From Planococcus citri (lineage: Eukaryota; Arthropoda; Insecta; Hemiptera; Pseudococcidae): a stretch of 64,000 nt of DNA. Both the position numbers and the translations under genes were made by a program. Positions 44,831-57,429 of the stretch are shown one piece after another (position 1 is the stretch's first letter; each line of letters starts with the position of its first letter). Location of the stretch: NCBI RefSeq assembly GCF_950023065.1, contig NC_088681.1, forward strand, positions 53,354,836 to 53,418,835. Reading direction: 5' to 3'. The notes under the pieces are model-generated. The model was given only the letters and a program-made list of their open reading frames with translations. It did no database searches and was not told where the DNA came from.

Positions 44831-45905
44831 GTTGTAAAAGGTGAAATTTATTGATTAGTTGCAAGGTTGCAACATTTTTCCAAAATTATTCTATCTAATT
44901 TACCTGTACACTACTGTTGATCTCAAGATACATACAAAATTTTGAGTTTTTTTTTGCACCCCAGTTTATTTTGTCAAGAAATTGTCATTAGCTATTTCAT
45001 TTTTTTATTTATTTATTTTTTAAATTATATTTTAGGGTGCCTTCATGCAGAAGACCAACACTGCTTGGAGGACCGGGGAGGGAACGGAGGGGTTACTGAG
45101 AAGATTTTTTCGAAGGAAATTGAACATTTAAAATATAAAATCATCAATGTGGAGTAATATTTTAGAATTTTAACGAGTTAAACTTCTGATTCATTATTAT
45201 CATATCATTTTTCACTACGTAGGTATAGAACCAATCGAAACAAAGAGATATTCGTACGAGTATTCCCGAACAGGATTTTCACCAAAATATAAAGCCTACT
45301 CGTAACATTATTTAAAGCCGAAGAAATTCACCACCATCTCATGTAGGTTCGTACAAAATCTAAAGATGCGAACCCGTTGAAATTTCACCTTGGTCGACGA
45401 ATTCGTCGGTCTCTTTAATAACTTCTCATTGTTAATCTAACCCCCATTATATGGTTTTTCCGGCCCGTTCTTATTTATACGAGAACCCCGATCTGGGCTA
45501 AAATTAAGCATCTTAGACGCAGCCGGAGAGTCTATTAACTACAAATGGGTATTACACGTAACGAGACGTTCATCTGAGATGAAAATCCATAGAAATAGGC
45601 CTTATAGTATATCTAGGACTACCTACTACGTAGGTTTAGGTAAGCTATATCTATACTCGCGTGTTCAGAACACAGAATAATTACAAAACCTGGTGCGCTT
45701 ATTCGAGTACCTTTTCGAAGATGGCGGCGTTAACAAAATACACCAGCACAACACGTTTTATAACGCTTGATTTTATAATTAGGTACAGACCTACCATCGA
45801 CTCATCGCATTGTCCAAAATTAGGCGAGATTTCGTCCAAGGGTATAAGTTTATCGTCGAGATGCGTAGGTAGATAGATCTGTTTCTACTCCATAGTCGAA
45901 AAATA
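44830..45905. other. Intronic DNA, nothing recognised
   Basis: No exon or repeat is identified. AATGGGTATTACACGTAA and TAGGTTTAGGTAAGC-type words only. Confidence 0.5.
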
Positions 45906-45909
45906 CACT

Positions 45910-48460
45910 CGCCCAGTTGACCAAATGCTAGCAAATTTTGTGCTAGCGTAAATGGTGCCGGAATTTGAGACACTTTTTTAAAAAAATGCTAGCAAATCAG
46001 TTGCGATTAGGTCGCATTAGAGTAGCAGAATTGCGCACAAATAGCTAGCACGTAGCTGGCACAAAGCTAGCAAAAAGCTAGCATTTTGTTGGCACTTTGC
46101 TCTGCATTCTGCTACGTACATGCAACTAAATCGCGACTGATTTGCTAGCAATTTTTGCAAAAAGTGTCTCATATTCCGGCACCATTTACGCTAGCGCAAA
46201 TTATGCTAGCAAGAAGCTAGCATTTTGCTAGCGTAGAAAACCTTTGATCAGTAAAGTAATTACTATTAATTAATTTTTAAAAATTCTGGGTGTTTACCTT
46301 TAACAGGTGGTAGTTTTCCAGGAAATTCCAAAAATTAGGCGACTGTCCCAGCTCAGAGGTAGCATAACGCTAGCATCTTGGGATAGTATAAGAAGAGTGA
46401 TGTCACTCTTCTTACTTTTCAACAAGATACCACCTTGAGCTTATATTCAACTTGATGACACACTTTATCTAAGAGTAGCAAACTATACCATGAGAGAGAT
46501 CGACGCTAGCAATTCGCTAGCATTATGCTAGCGCTTATGTTGAAAAATCTCTTTATTAAATAAAAAATGAAGTTTTTTTTTTAAATAGAAAAATTGTCAA
46601 AATTTAAAATTTGAAAATGAAGTATCAAACAAACCATGAAAAGGAAAAATTTCAAAATTTTTGAACAACATTTTAGTCCACGGCAATGGGAGTAATTGCA
46701 CCCCCTGCCGATCCTCCGGGACAACTTTTTCCTCAAAGGGGACATCCTAAGGAACATTTTAAAGCAAACTTGCTGAAAAAAAAATTGGCCTTACTTACAA
46801 AATGGCGGCAATTTTGATTGAAAGGTCAGCCGAAATCGCAGAATTCGCGTTTCAACATAGGACGTGCACGAAATTTTTCAAACCTTACAAACGTAGATCG
46901 AAAGATCATGCAAAAATTCATCACCTGTCAAAATTTCAAGTGGTAAAGTACCTTTTTCGATTTTCGGTGAATTTTCAAAAATCAAATTTTGGCCAAAATG
47001 TGAGAAAAAATCAAAATTTTACCAAATTGACCAAGAAACCTGACATTTGGGATATACCCTATTTTCGACATGCCAAATCGATGGGAAACGGTTTCAACTT
47101 GTTTTGAGCAGTTCTGTATCCTCCAGCAGATTTTTGAAACTCAAATTGAAGTTGTAAAGCTCAAATTTATTCTGAAAACTAATTTCAATACGCTACGAAG
47201 TACTGCAGGTGAATTTCAAGTCGTTTTGGAGCCTCCAGCAGATTTTTGAAACTTTAAATTTTCACAAAATTTCATCAAACTGAGATGGAGAGTCGAAATT
47301 CATTCTGCAAACTAATTTTAATACGCTACGAAGTCGACTGCTTGTGGATTTCAAGTCGTTTTGGAGCCTCCAGCGAATTTTCGAAGGTTGTATGGCGTTT
47401 TTTGGAAAATTGGAATTTCCTAAAAGTAGCTGGAAGCTTCAAAACCATTTGAAACCTGCGAAGTAAATTTCAGCTTGCCAACTCCAATTGATTAATTAAT
47501 GTTGTGGGAATTTCAAGTTTCAAAAGCCTACTGGAGGCTCTAAAATGACTTGAACCCACCTGAAGTCGTCTTCAGAGGGTGTTAAAATTGGAGTGTAGAG
47601 TAAACTACAGCTTTCCATGTCCATTTGATGAAATTTTGTTGTCCCCTTTAAGAAAAAAGTTGCCCCGGAAGATCGGCGGGGGGGGGTGCAATTACTCCTA
47701 TTGTCATATGCAGGAATATTTTTAATGATTTTTGTATGCGCGCTGAGGGATGGAAAAGATACTTGCTCGCATTTGCTACAATAAATAACGCAGAAAAAGG
47801 TTTATTGGTGAGAAATGCGTAAGATCTGGTAGCACGTTCCTATCATTTGACTATAAAGAAAACGCCAAGTCACCAGATGCAGAAACTAGAGATATGCTTA
47901 CATTTTTCTAGAGCCAGATGGCTAAGTAAATGCTAGCTCAGAGATGCAAGAATATTACCTGAAGTTTCCTATCATAAAACTGTGAGCAGGTACATATTAG
48001 TCAGTGATACGCTGGCATTAAGCGAGCAGGTATAGATTGAGGCAAAAGCTAGCTGAGATATGCGAGAATATTGCTTGAACTTTCTTGGCATAGAATTGCA
48101 AGCAAGTATCCATCAGTGATACGCTAGCATCAGGCAAGCATGTATGAAGTGAAGTAAAAGCTAGCTGAGATATGCGAGAATATTGTTTGAACTGTCCTAG
48201 CATAGAATTGCGAGCAAGTATCCGCTAGTAATACGCTAGCATAAGGCGAGCAAGTTAAAGTGAAGTAAAAGCTAGCTGAGAGTCGCTGGAAAACAGCTCG
48301 AAAATTGCTAGAATTGAATTTGCTAGCGAAAAACTGCAAGAAAATCGCTTACTTTTAGCGAGATAATTATTGCTGGCCACAAAAAGCGAGTAAATTGCTA
48401 GCAACTTATCAAAACGCGAATAAAACGCTAGCTTTTTGCTAGCATGTGGTCAACTGGGCG
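45910..48460. mobile_element. GCTAGC-rich inverted-terminal element with nested foldback
   Basis: The ends CGCCCAGTTGACCA (45910) and TGGTCAACTGGGCG (ending 48460) are perfect inverses apart from one inner base. Both ends are packed with the palindrome GCTAGC (45927-46245 and 47930-48445). The left part is itself palindromic around 46070 (AATGGTGCCGGAATTTGAGA against TCATATTCCGGCACCATT). The right part has about three tandem 110-118-bp units starting AAGCTAGCTGAGA near 48046, 48160 and 48270. A second, unrelated foldback (46676-47716) sits inside. The target duplication is unclear and there is no transposase frame. Confidence 0.8.
46676..47716. mobile_element. Foldback element with GCCTCCAGCAG interior, nested copy
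   Basis: Same family as 21327-23048: GGAGTAATTGCACC and GGGGACATCCTAAGGAACAT on the left, GTGCAATTACTCCTATTGTC on the right, and TA at both outer edges (46674-46675, 47717-47718). The arms are more diverged and the right arm is shortened (the AAAATGGCGGCCATTTT segment is present only on the left, near 46799). Frame 46802-47107 is a repeat frame. Confidence 0.8.
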
Positions 48461-50520
48461 TAAGTCATTTTCGTGAACCAGCGAGCATTCGATTTCACGA
48501 GAAAAAATTCCGCTTTTGGCAACTTTCGCGACAAAAAGTTTCTCTCACATACGAGTACGATAATACTCAGCCAGTATAGGAAGAGCAAGAGAGACGACAG
48601 GGTGAAAAGCAACGCAGCGTTCTTTACTTCCAAAGTGTATACAGTGTATGTGAAAACAAAGATTCGACGATAATGTGAAAAATGTGCCCGTTTCTTAACG
48701 TTGCCAAACATGCTTATCTGCATGAAAGCTAACAAATTCGTTCGCAGAATTGAAACATTATTCGGAAATCTGCAGCTACTATCTTGCAAAATGGCGTACT
48801 GGGCCTGGCAAAGCAGGGCTGGAAAAAAACCCCAGCCCGGATAATACGGTACATGGTACGACATTGGTACGATTCGGTGATTTCGTCTCTCTCCTATCTA
48901 TGGATTTGATTTCATGTTACGTATTCTTTCATGGCTCGCGGACCAATTCCCATATACGCGAATTACCATCATTACCAACTCTTTCAATTATACGCGAGCT
49001 AATTAAGATTAGAAAATTAAACATCGCGATTATTCTTCGTTTAATTACCAACCTATTTACCTACCTACTGCGATGTAATCGAATTCGTAGCAGAGATGGG
49101 TGGAGGGATGAGGAGGGTACGATGTAATTACAAAACTTAAAAATTAATCGCAAATACCTTCCTATAGCAGGCTGCTATCTTTTTGGAAAATTTACTCGAA
49201 AACGATACCCCTACCCTTCAGCCTTACCCCTCTCCCATCATGTATTGTTCGTTCGTGTGTTTTAAAATAGGAAAACCTCTGGTCCTGGCTGGCAACTCCC
49301 TAGACATGGAGAGTAACCAGGTCACCTGGTAGTACTCGTACAACATTACAACGAAAACTTTTCAAAAGTTGGTAATTTTATAGTGAAATTCTCGCTTTCA
49401 CAATTTGAGTGTGTCTCTTGTTGAGAAACTCGTTTAATTGCCAACGATAATGGACTTTCGAAGAATAGGTATAAGGTACACTTACCCATCATGTCGACCA
49501 AAGAAACACTCTCTATAGAATACCTACCCTTCTGTTCTGTTTCCGTTCTATGGGCATATAGCCACAGATGCAAAAAAAATTACAATCGGTTTACCATGTT
49601 AAAGCTTCAAATGGATATGTATACTTGTACTTTTCGTCTCGCTCAAAGAGTCCTTTAATTATGCGGCTTGTAAGAAAGTGAGATTTTCGATCGCGTAATT
49701 CGCTCTTATTTGGTCGCCTCGAAACAACCAAAGTGCCTACTTCAGACACCTCTTAAGATCGATGATCCGTTATCTAAGGGAATAGGAGAATAGTTAATTT
49801 ACCCGCAGCAAAAAAGCTTTCGCGGGTAAAGTTTAAAGTTGGCATGTGCTTTGATGGTGAACTGAACTCCATCGGTGAAGATGTTACCTTAGTATATTGG
49901 AACAAGCCGCGTGTAATTAGAAAATTTGTGTTTTCTCGAGAGAAAAGCTATATAGGGCTTTGAAAAGGTGTAAACTTTTCGTGAGGAGGGTTTTAATACA
50001 TTTTTTTCAAATTCTCTATAGAGAACCGCTTGAAATCACTTTCCGATTTAAACGAAACCAAGGTTGATTGAAAGAGCGTGTCTTGAAACCCTCTTAACTC
50101 AAATTTCATGTGTTGAAATAGATTTTTGGCAAATTTTTGAAACTTTAAAAAATTAAAAAAAAAATTGTTGAAACAATTTTTGAATATTTTTAGGAAATGT
50201 GCATTTTTTTCGAATTGAGTGAACCAAAACGAATAATTTCTTTCAATTAAACTACCGCAGATCCACAAATACTAGTTTTGGGCAATTCTGGAGCCTCCAG
50301 CAGTTTTTATATTTTCTCCAGGAATTTCAAATTTATCTGGAAGGCCAAAAATGAACTTCAAGACCAATAGTTTTAGGTAGTCAATAATGCTTATTGTACA
50401 TTTCCTCGACTATTTTAGGTGGTTACCTCGAAATTCCAGAAGCGTGGTTTCAAAAGCAAATTTTTTACCAATTATAAAATCCAGAAAAAATGAAAAAAAT
50501 CAAATTTTTAAAGAAATTAG
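48461..50520. other. Intronic DNA, nothing recognised
   Basis: Frames 48439-48864 (minus) and 48750-49127 (plus) overlap on opposite strands and lack family motifs. No repeat is identified. Confidence 0.45.
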
Positions 50521-50529
50521 TGTACAGAA

Positions 50530-50830
50530 AGAGTGAGAGCGATTCGAATTCTGCATTTTTATTCGCTATTCGTGATTCGAATCATCATTAAAGCGATTCT
50601 TGAGAATAAATGACTCGAAATGATTCGAATCGCCAAAATGAAGAAAAAAGATTCGTGATTCGAAAATTTCAACGATTCACGTTAGTGATTTAAATCAGTT
50701 TCTTCCCATCTTTAATTTAATTTTCGAGCTTTTTCAACTCGATAAAAACAGTGTATTTTGATTCCATGCGTGGATTCGAAAAAATGACACGATCCGCGAT
50801 TTGTGATTCGAATCATTTTACAAATGATTT
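50530..50830. repeat. Region dense in GATTCGAATC-like words
   Basis: GATTCGAAT or GATTCGTGATTCG words recur about ten times between 50538 and 50815. They are reminiscent of, but not the same as, the CGAATCGATTCG satellite. Confidence 0.55.
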
Positions 50831-51479
50831 CTCCACGGTTTTTGTTTTTGTTCTTGTTCTAGTTCCAATCTTTCAGGTGTTCTTATTGCCAAAAGACATT
50901 TTTTGAAGTCATTTTTTCTTTTTTTGAAAAAATAAGCAAAAGAAATGTAAAAAAATGAAAACTTTCTTTTTTTTCAAAAATACATACTACATCTTAAATT
51001 TAAAAAAATGATATTGTAAAATTGACAAAATATTTAAAATTGTTTTACTCAAATTAAAAAAAAATAGAAGAGTTAAAAAGAAAGACGTGAGAAGAACAAA
51101 AAACGAATAAAAAACAATGAGTTTTCGTGTTTCTGTTCTTGTTTTTTTTTTTCATAGGAATTGCCCCCTCCACTCCATCTTCCTTTCCTGATAGCTGAAT
51201 AGAAAGTGATCTCAATGCTTGTCTACAGCTTCAATTTCTCGTTTCTGTACCAACTTTGAAGCTCTGTGAAATACGTAAAATAAATGTGTTAGGTAAAGCT
51301 GGAGAAAATACATTTTCACAGTTTTGGAGACCACAGAAAGGAAATGGAGAATTTGAAATTCAAAATCATTTTTTCAAATTTTGAAAGTTCTAAGTTGGAA
51401 ATTTTCAATTGAAAACAATCAATTTTTGAAAACTAACTTTGGAAAATCTTTTCATCGCCTCCCAACCTTTCAATTTTGT

Positions 51480-52130
51480 GCAAATTTCAAAAAAACGATT
51501 AAAAATCACGTGACATATTGTTTGTGGTGTTTTCGATAATGCTGCTTTCGAATTTGAACCTAATTTTTTGATTTTTGAGCCTCATCCTGATGCTCTCATT
51601 AGCTCCAAATTTGCACCGCCCCCACCCATCTTTCAATTTTGGTCAGATTTCGAAAAAAAATTGAAAATCATGCGACATATCGTTTGTGGTGTTTTCGATA
51701 ACGTTGATTTCGAATTTGACCGTAATTTTTGATATACGCAAGACCCTTGGACTTGGCACTCTCATGAGCCCCAAATTTCAACAAATTGAAAAATTCGTGT
51801 GACCTATGATTTGTTAGGGTTCCACAGGTGCTGATTTCGAATTTAAGCTCACTTTTTTGATACAAATCTTCTGGGCAGCGGAGCCCTCCCTCTCCCTCTC
51901 ATCTCCAAAAATATGAAAAGTGACCCGTGGTTTTTTGGGTTTTTAGAGGCGATAATCTCGAATTTCAACTCACTTTTTGTACGAGACTTTTAAACCACTC
52001 GATATTTCACCCTCTGAATTTCATTAGAGTGAAATTAAAGAGCTGTGACCCTTGCTTTGTTGAATTTTCAGAGTGTCTGATTTCAAATTTGGAATTAATC
52101 TCTTGGTCCGTTCATCTCCCCCCCCCCAAC
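51480..52130 (+). repeat. Degenerate tandem repeat around GATTTCGAATTTGA
   Basis: About five diverged units share GTGACATAT or GTGACC, GTTTGTGGTGTTTTCGATAA, GATTTCGAATTTGA and TTTTTGAT. The clearest pair starts near 51500 and 51670. Later units (51800, 51920, 52035) are shorter and weaker. Confidence 0.65.
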
Positions 52131-53427
52131 TTTTTGGTCTCGAAATGATTCAAAAAATTGAGGATTCAGAATCTGAAAAATCCTAGACCAGTAAAACGTC
52201 TTCTTAGTACGAATGGGATTTGGATCACTCTCTCGTATTTAGATATAAATTCTTCTGGCTCAGTAACCCATTTCTTATTTTTTTCCCGCGTATTCGGCCG
52301 CAACACTATAAATATCGATGATATTCGATACAATAAGGTACCTATCTACACTTCGCGTAGGCGAATCGCAAACGACGAATAACGAGCACCGAAATGGAAG
52401 AATATCGCTCTACGACGATTTACTTATTAGAATTTTCGACGACGACTCAAAACGTACTGTACGATATTCGGTGAAAATGCTACAGTATAGGTTAGTGTAG
52501 TATACGAAGAGTTTGAAATTTTGAAAGTGACTAAATTATCCCAGGAAGGGCTGGCGAATACTCCTATAGTACGTAAATGGAGAGGAGAGACTCTTGGTAC
52601 CGTGTACGAGTAGGAATATAGGCATATAGGCGTAGGAGAGAGGCTGCATTTTCGACATAACATGTAGATTATGTCTTATTTATCATTTTGCCTTGTTCAA
52701 TTTCTTACTGTGATGTTGACAACATTATATTTTGAAACGCGCCATGTATTCTGTTAGAATTCGATTCCCTAGCGATTTGTTGCGAACTGTTGACAAAATA
52801 TTTTTAAGAAAACGTGTGTATGTATATGCGAAGTTGCCGAATGCTGCGCGTCGTCGTTTAAAATTCATTTGAAATAAGCTTCTTATATATATTTTTTTCC
52901 TCTACACGTTGCTCTCCTTCTTGCAAGTCTCACATATACGACTTTTAAAACGGATTACGATTTATATCTTGTGCTGTGTGTGAGTGTGTGTGTTTGAGGA
53001 AGAGTGAATATTTTTTTCTTCTTTGCGTATACTATATTGGTACCCTGTCTGTATAGACGTTTGCATTGTAAAAAGGACTATATTGATTTATAAAATATAT
53101 CGCCGAAGTTTGTAGTGTCGGATTAACAATATCCTTTATGGGTTTATCAGTTAAATAATGGGGTCAGAGAAGTTTGAATATAACATGCAACTAATCTGCC
53201 ATAAAATGTGCCATTAACACGCTAGCTCTAAAAACAAGTTCGAGGTAAATTTATCATTTATATCGCAACCGACGATCTACTTTAATTATAAATATGTATC
53301 TTGGGCCTGCGAGAGAGCGGCTGAGGTGGGGTGTTTCGCCCTGCCCGGTTCGTTTTTCGCACTCGGCTCGCGTTCCATCGATTCTAATTGTAATTTGGAC
53401 TTTGATCTATGTTATATGTATTTACAG
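52131..53427. other. End of the Dpr-like intron
   Basis: No repeat or exon is recognised. It ends in ATGTATTTACAG, the acceptor for the exon at 53428. Confidence 0.6.
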
Positions 53428-53555
53428 AAGCGGTAACGGAAATTTTAAGAGGACCAGATTTATTCATCGACGTGGGTAGCACGATAAATTTAACGTGTTT
53501 AATTGAATACACGCCAGAACCTCCGCCGACGATAACGTGGAGACATGGCCAAGAG
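53428..53555 (+). CDS. dpr: Dpr-family Ig-domain exon (N-terminal half of Ig2)
   Basis: A 128-bp exon between TTTACAG and a GTAAAG donor; it completes the split codon of the exon at 14146-14356 and ends in phase 0. It encodes TEILRGPDLFIDVGSTINLT with the first cysteine of Ig2 next, then YTPEPPPTITWRHGQE with the strand C tryptophan. The GP-L-x-V-x-x-GSTINLTC and SPEPP/TPEPP pattern is a hallmark of the second Ig domain of Dpr proteins. N-L-T is a likely N-glycosylation site. The second half of Ig2 and the membrane anchor are not recognisable downstream, so at least one further long intron is likely. Confidence 0.9.
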
Positions 53556-54575
53556 GTAAAGCAAATAAACCGTAAATAATTTATTTGTGTGAATTAAATC
53601 TTATACTAAAATGGGTGTGTATTAGCGAAAGCTTTAATTTGCGAACTATACGCAACGAAACCGAACACAATGACAGATTAATATAGTTTCGGCCTAGCTT
53701 CATTACCCTGCTGGTGTTTTTTTCACCCTTTACATTCGCATTCGCATTCCTCTACCCAGAATCTTCGAAAGATGCGGGAAATGGAGCTCGATGTGTATGT
53801 GAGAATTTATTCACACCATGTTGGTTCTATTCTAGGTATACTTTTCGTTACCCCCTCCCCTCTTGTGGTCCCATCCTGAAGCGAGCTCATTTCATTGCCC
53901 TGTGTATGTTTTGTTTCGACGCGAATATGAATAGTAAAATTGCGGAAGAAAAATCCTCGCATATCCTGCTGCTGGCTACACAGAAGGATATTGTCACCTT
54001 TATCTCGTATATTTAGTTTATTCGGTCGGTTCGTCGGCGTCGTCGTCGTCGTCGTTGTGGTCGAAATAGTAACGAAACCACACAGATTCGCAATACGTAA
54101 TTTGTAAGGGTGTGCTTCGAATCCCCTCTATACCTATGTATACGAGTCCTTTTCTTTAATAAACTGCGAGGCTTATGCGATTTGGATGTGTAAACAATGC
54201 GGCTAGAATTTCCCAACGATACGTACGTGAAGTTATCAGGTGTTAAGATACATTTACTGGAAGAGTTGGGTATACTATTTTGTCGGATGGAGGTTTCTTT
54301 CGGTTTCTTTTGGTGGTTTTGACCAACGGGTGGGATGTGGAGAGGGCTTTCGTGCGATTCGTGTTCAGGTCTTTTGGTGGTTTTGGATGTAAATGTACAT
54401 ACATATGTGCAGTGTGTTTTGTGGAAGGATGAATGGTAGATGGTTTGGGAGAGTGGGGAGGGGGGGGGTCGATGGGAGAGATGTGAACGGAAATTGGAGG
54501 GTTTTCTTGGGAATGTGTTGATTGAAGGGTGCATTTTTCCTGCTTAGATTTGAGGAATAGACTACAAAAAAAAAA
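53556..54575. other. Downstream intron DNA, nothing recognised
   Basis: Frames 53714-54016 (plus) and 54013-54662 (minus, three overlapping) have no family motif. The Pro/His/Thr-rich minus frames look like low-complexity readings. A GTCGTCGTCGTC run lies near 54035-54055. Confidence 0.45.
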
Positions 54576-54579
54576 AACA

Positions 54580-55800
54580 CTCACGCCTTTAGCGTGAGAA
54601 GACTGATTTTTCTCTGAAAAAAAATATTTTACGAACGAATTGATTCGCTTTTTTTGAAACACTTGTACAGCAATTGATCTGTTTACAATCGAATAGAATC
54701 ATTTACGAACGATTGGCGATTGAACAAATTGATTGATTTCTATAGGTGAATCATTCGCGAACGAGTTTATCAATAGTTACTGAATCATTCGCGAACGAAT
54801 TGATTCGTATAAGTGATTCGTTCGCGAACAAATCGTTTCATTTACTCAAGTTTTGATGAATTATTCGCGAACGAATTGATTCGTATATAAGTGACTCGTT
54901 TGCGAACGAATCGATTCGTATAAGTGATTCGTTCGCGAACAAATCGATTCGTATAAATGACTCGTTCGCGAACAAATCGATTCATTTACTCAAGTTTTGA
55001 TGAATTATTCGCGAACGAATTGATTCGTATATAAGTGACTCGTTCGCGAACGAATCGATTCGTATTAGTGATTCGTTCGTGAACGAATCAATTCATTTAC
55101 TCAAGTTTTGATGAATCATTTGCAAACGACTTGATTCGTATAGAAGTGACTCGTTCGCGAACGAATCGATTCGTATAAGTGATTCGTTCGCGAACAAACG
55201 ATTCGTATAAATGACTCGTTCGCGAACGAATCGATTCATTCACTCAATTTTTGGTGAATCATTCACGAACGAATTGAATTATTTTTTGTGAATTATTCGC
55301 GAACGAATTGATTCATAAATAATGAATCGTTAACGAGCGAATCGATTCATATGAATAATTTTTGGTGAATCATTCACGAACGAATTTATCAATTGTTAGT
55401 AAATCATTCGCGAACGAATATTGTTGATGCATTGTTCGCGAATGACTCGATTCATTGAATTATTTTTCGTGAATCATTCGCGAACGACTCGATTTATTCA
55501 ATTTATTTTTGGTGAATTGTTCACGAACGAATTGACGAACCTATTAATCAATTGTCAATGAATCATTCGTATTAATTTTTCGTTTCGTGAATCATTCGCG
55601 AACGAATTGACGAACAAATTAATCAATTATTAATAGATCATTCGCGAACGAATCGAATTACTTATTCGATAAATTATTACACGAACGAATTGATCAATTG
55701 TTGTCGAATTGATCAATTATTAATGAATCATGCGCGAATGAATCTATTAATTTAATTAATTTCTGGTTAAATATTCGCGGATAAATCGAATTATTTTCGA
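54580..55800. repeat. Satellite of nested palindromes (second, longer array)
   Basis: Same family as 39045-39600: the hairpin CTCACGC-CTTTA-GCGTGAG (54582-54599), then about 1.1 kb of GTTCGCGAACGAAT and GATTCGTATAAGTGA words. Larger units recur where CATTTACTCAAGTTTTGATGA appears (near 54838, 54983 and 55095). It decays towards the right end. Confidence 0.88.
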
Positions 55801-57200
55801 GTCCAAAAAGCACTAAAATCAGTGAAAATGATCAAAATAGGACTCCATCTCTTGTAAAAATTGAAAAAAAATCCGCGATAAAGTGTCGAAAACAATTAAA
55901 ATTATATCTTGAAGAAGTCATAAAAACCTGAAGAAATTTTGGTAAAATTTTGGGTAAATCACATAAAACGTAGGTAGTTAAAATGATGTAAACATATAAA
56001 TGAAGCATTAAAATCACGTCAAATTGCCAAAAAGCTAATGAAATTTTTGTTAAAGTTGGTGAAAATCTCATGAAAACGTGAAAAGCATGCTGAACGGTCG
56101 TAAAAAAAATCCAAAAAAGTATCAAAGTCAATAAAGTATGTCAAAAAAATTGAAATTTTTGTGAAAGTTGAGAAAACTGCATGAAAAGAGTGTTGACGAA
56201 AACATGAAAAAAAATCATCAAATTCGATCAAAGGCAAAATTGAGTGAAAAGTGCTCAAAATATTTTAAATGATTTAAAAGCAAGAATGAAGCATCGAATT
56301 CATTTTAAGTCACAAAAAACTAGTATCAATTTCAAGTACACTTTGACAAAAATTGCATAAAATTGTTGAAAAATTGTTTTGAAAAAAAACCTTCAAAATC
56401 GATGAGAATTTTCTAAAAAAAAAATTGGAATTTTACGTAAAACTTGAAAGAGAGTTTTTGAAAAAATTTTAAAAACGTGTAAAGAGAAATAAAAACCAGA
56501 AAAAATATCCTTATATAATCAAAGAAACGATTAAAAAGTAATAAAATTTTTATCGAAATTTCTGTGAAGATTGAATGAGAAGTGTTTTGTTGGAATCATA
56601 GAAAGTGCTACTACAAACAGCTTAAAAATCATTAAATGTTGCAAAAAATCACCGAAAAGTAATAAAATGTTAATAAAAATAGTATGAAATTAATCAAAAT
56701 CACCAAAAACTACTGATATGTTGACAAAATTTAGTGAAAAATGCACAAAACGTTCTCTTAAATGATGATTTAAAAACACGAATGAAACTCCAAAATTCAC
56801 TTCAAATCACCAAAAACTGGTATAAAATTCAAGTGAAATTTAGCAAAAATTGCATAAAATTATTGAAAACAATGCCTTGATGCCTTGAAAGAAAAAAATC
56901 TTCAAAAATAAATCAATGATAATTGTCTAAAAAAAAAACCTGGAATTTTGCGTTGAACTTGAAAAAAAGTTAAAAACGTATGAAGTGAAGTAAAAACTGC
57001 AGGAAGAAAAATCAATGAATTCTATGAAAATCATTAAAACGCACTTAACAAAATTTTAATAAAATTTTTGCAGAAGTTCCGCATTAAAATCTATGAAAAT
57101 TACCAAAAATTCCAAATTTTTTGGTAAAATATCAAACTCTTAAGTAATCTGCTTTGAGAATTTTTGAAAAATTTTCAAGAGTAGAAAAATTAACTTGAGA
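55800..57200 (+). repeat. AT-rich DNA with a diverged direct duplication
   Basis: 56249-56470 and 56743-56965 align (GTGAAAA-TGC-CAAAA, AAATTGCATAAAATT, TCTAAAAAAAAA followed by TGGAATTTT), an offset of about 494 bp. Related words occur back to 55900. There is no coding potential. Confidence 0.65.
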
Positions 57201-57429
57201 CATTTTGGAGACATAACCAAATCAATTGAAAAGTTCAAATTTTTTATTATGTATAAAATATTTATTTTCAACATTCAACATTTTTGCTTCAAAGTTTCAA
57301 CTCCTCTTTCAAAATTCGTCCGAACCATATCTGGGAAATTTGCTGAAAAAATCTGTGGGAAGTAGGGGGGGGGGGTCCTGAGACAAAAATTTGGCCACAT
57401 ATGAAGAAAAAAGTTGGGTTTTCTAGTCA

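Larger units (their letters stand above)
14357..53427 (+). other. dpr: Giant 39-kb intron of the Dpr-like gene
   Basis: The exon at 14146-14356 ends after the first base of a codon (GAAG|GTAATG) and the exon at 53428 begins with the remaining two (TTTACAG|AA). The joined reading is therefore continuous and matches the order expected in a Dpr protein, end of Ig1 then start of Ig2. The 39,071 bp between hold two cathepsin B genes on the opposite strand and most of the mobile elements described here. Long introns in this gene family are known in insects. The lack of any intervening exon is inferred from reading the region, not from transcripts. Confidence 0.8.

Noticed and set aside
46802..47107. 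A conserved MAAILI-ERSAEIAEFAFQH peptide seen in several elements
   Set aside because: The peptide follows from conserved arm DNA of the foldback family; the frame after it differs in each copy, so there is no evidence for a shared protein.
54013..54662. Overlapping Pro/Thr/His-rich minus frames as a secreted protein gene
   Set aside because: Three overlapping frames of similar low complexity, no signal peptide followed by a domain, and a CGT/GTC microsatellite at one end.
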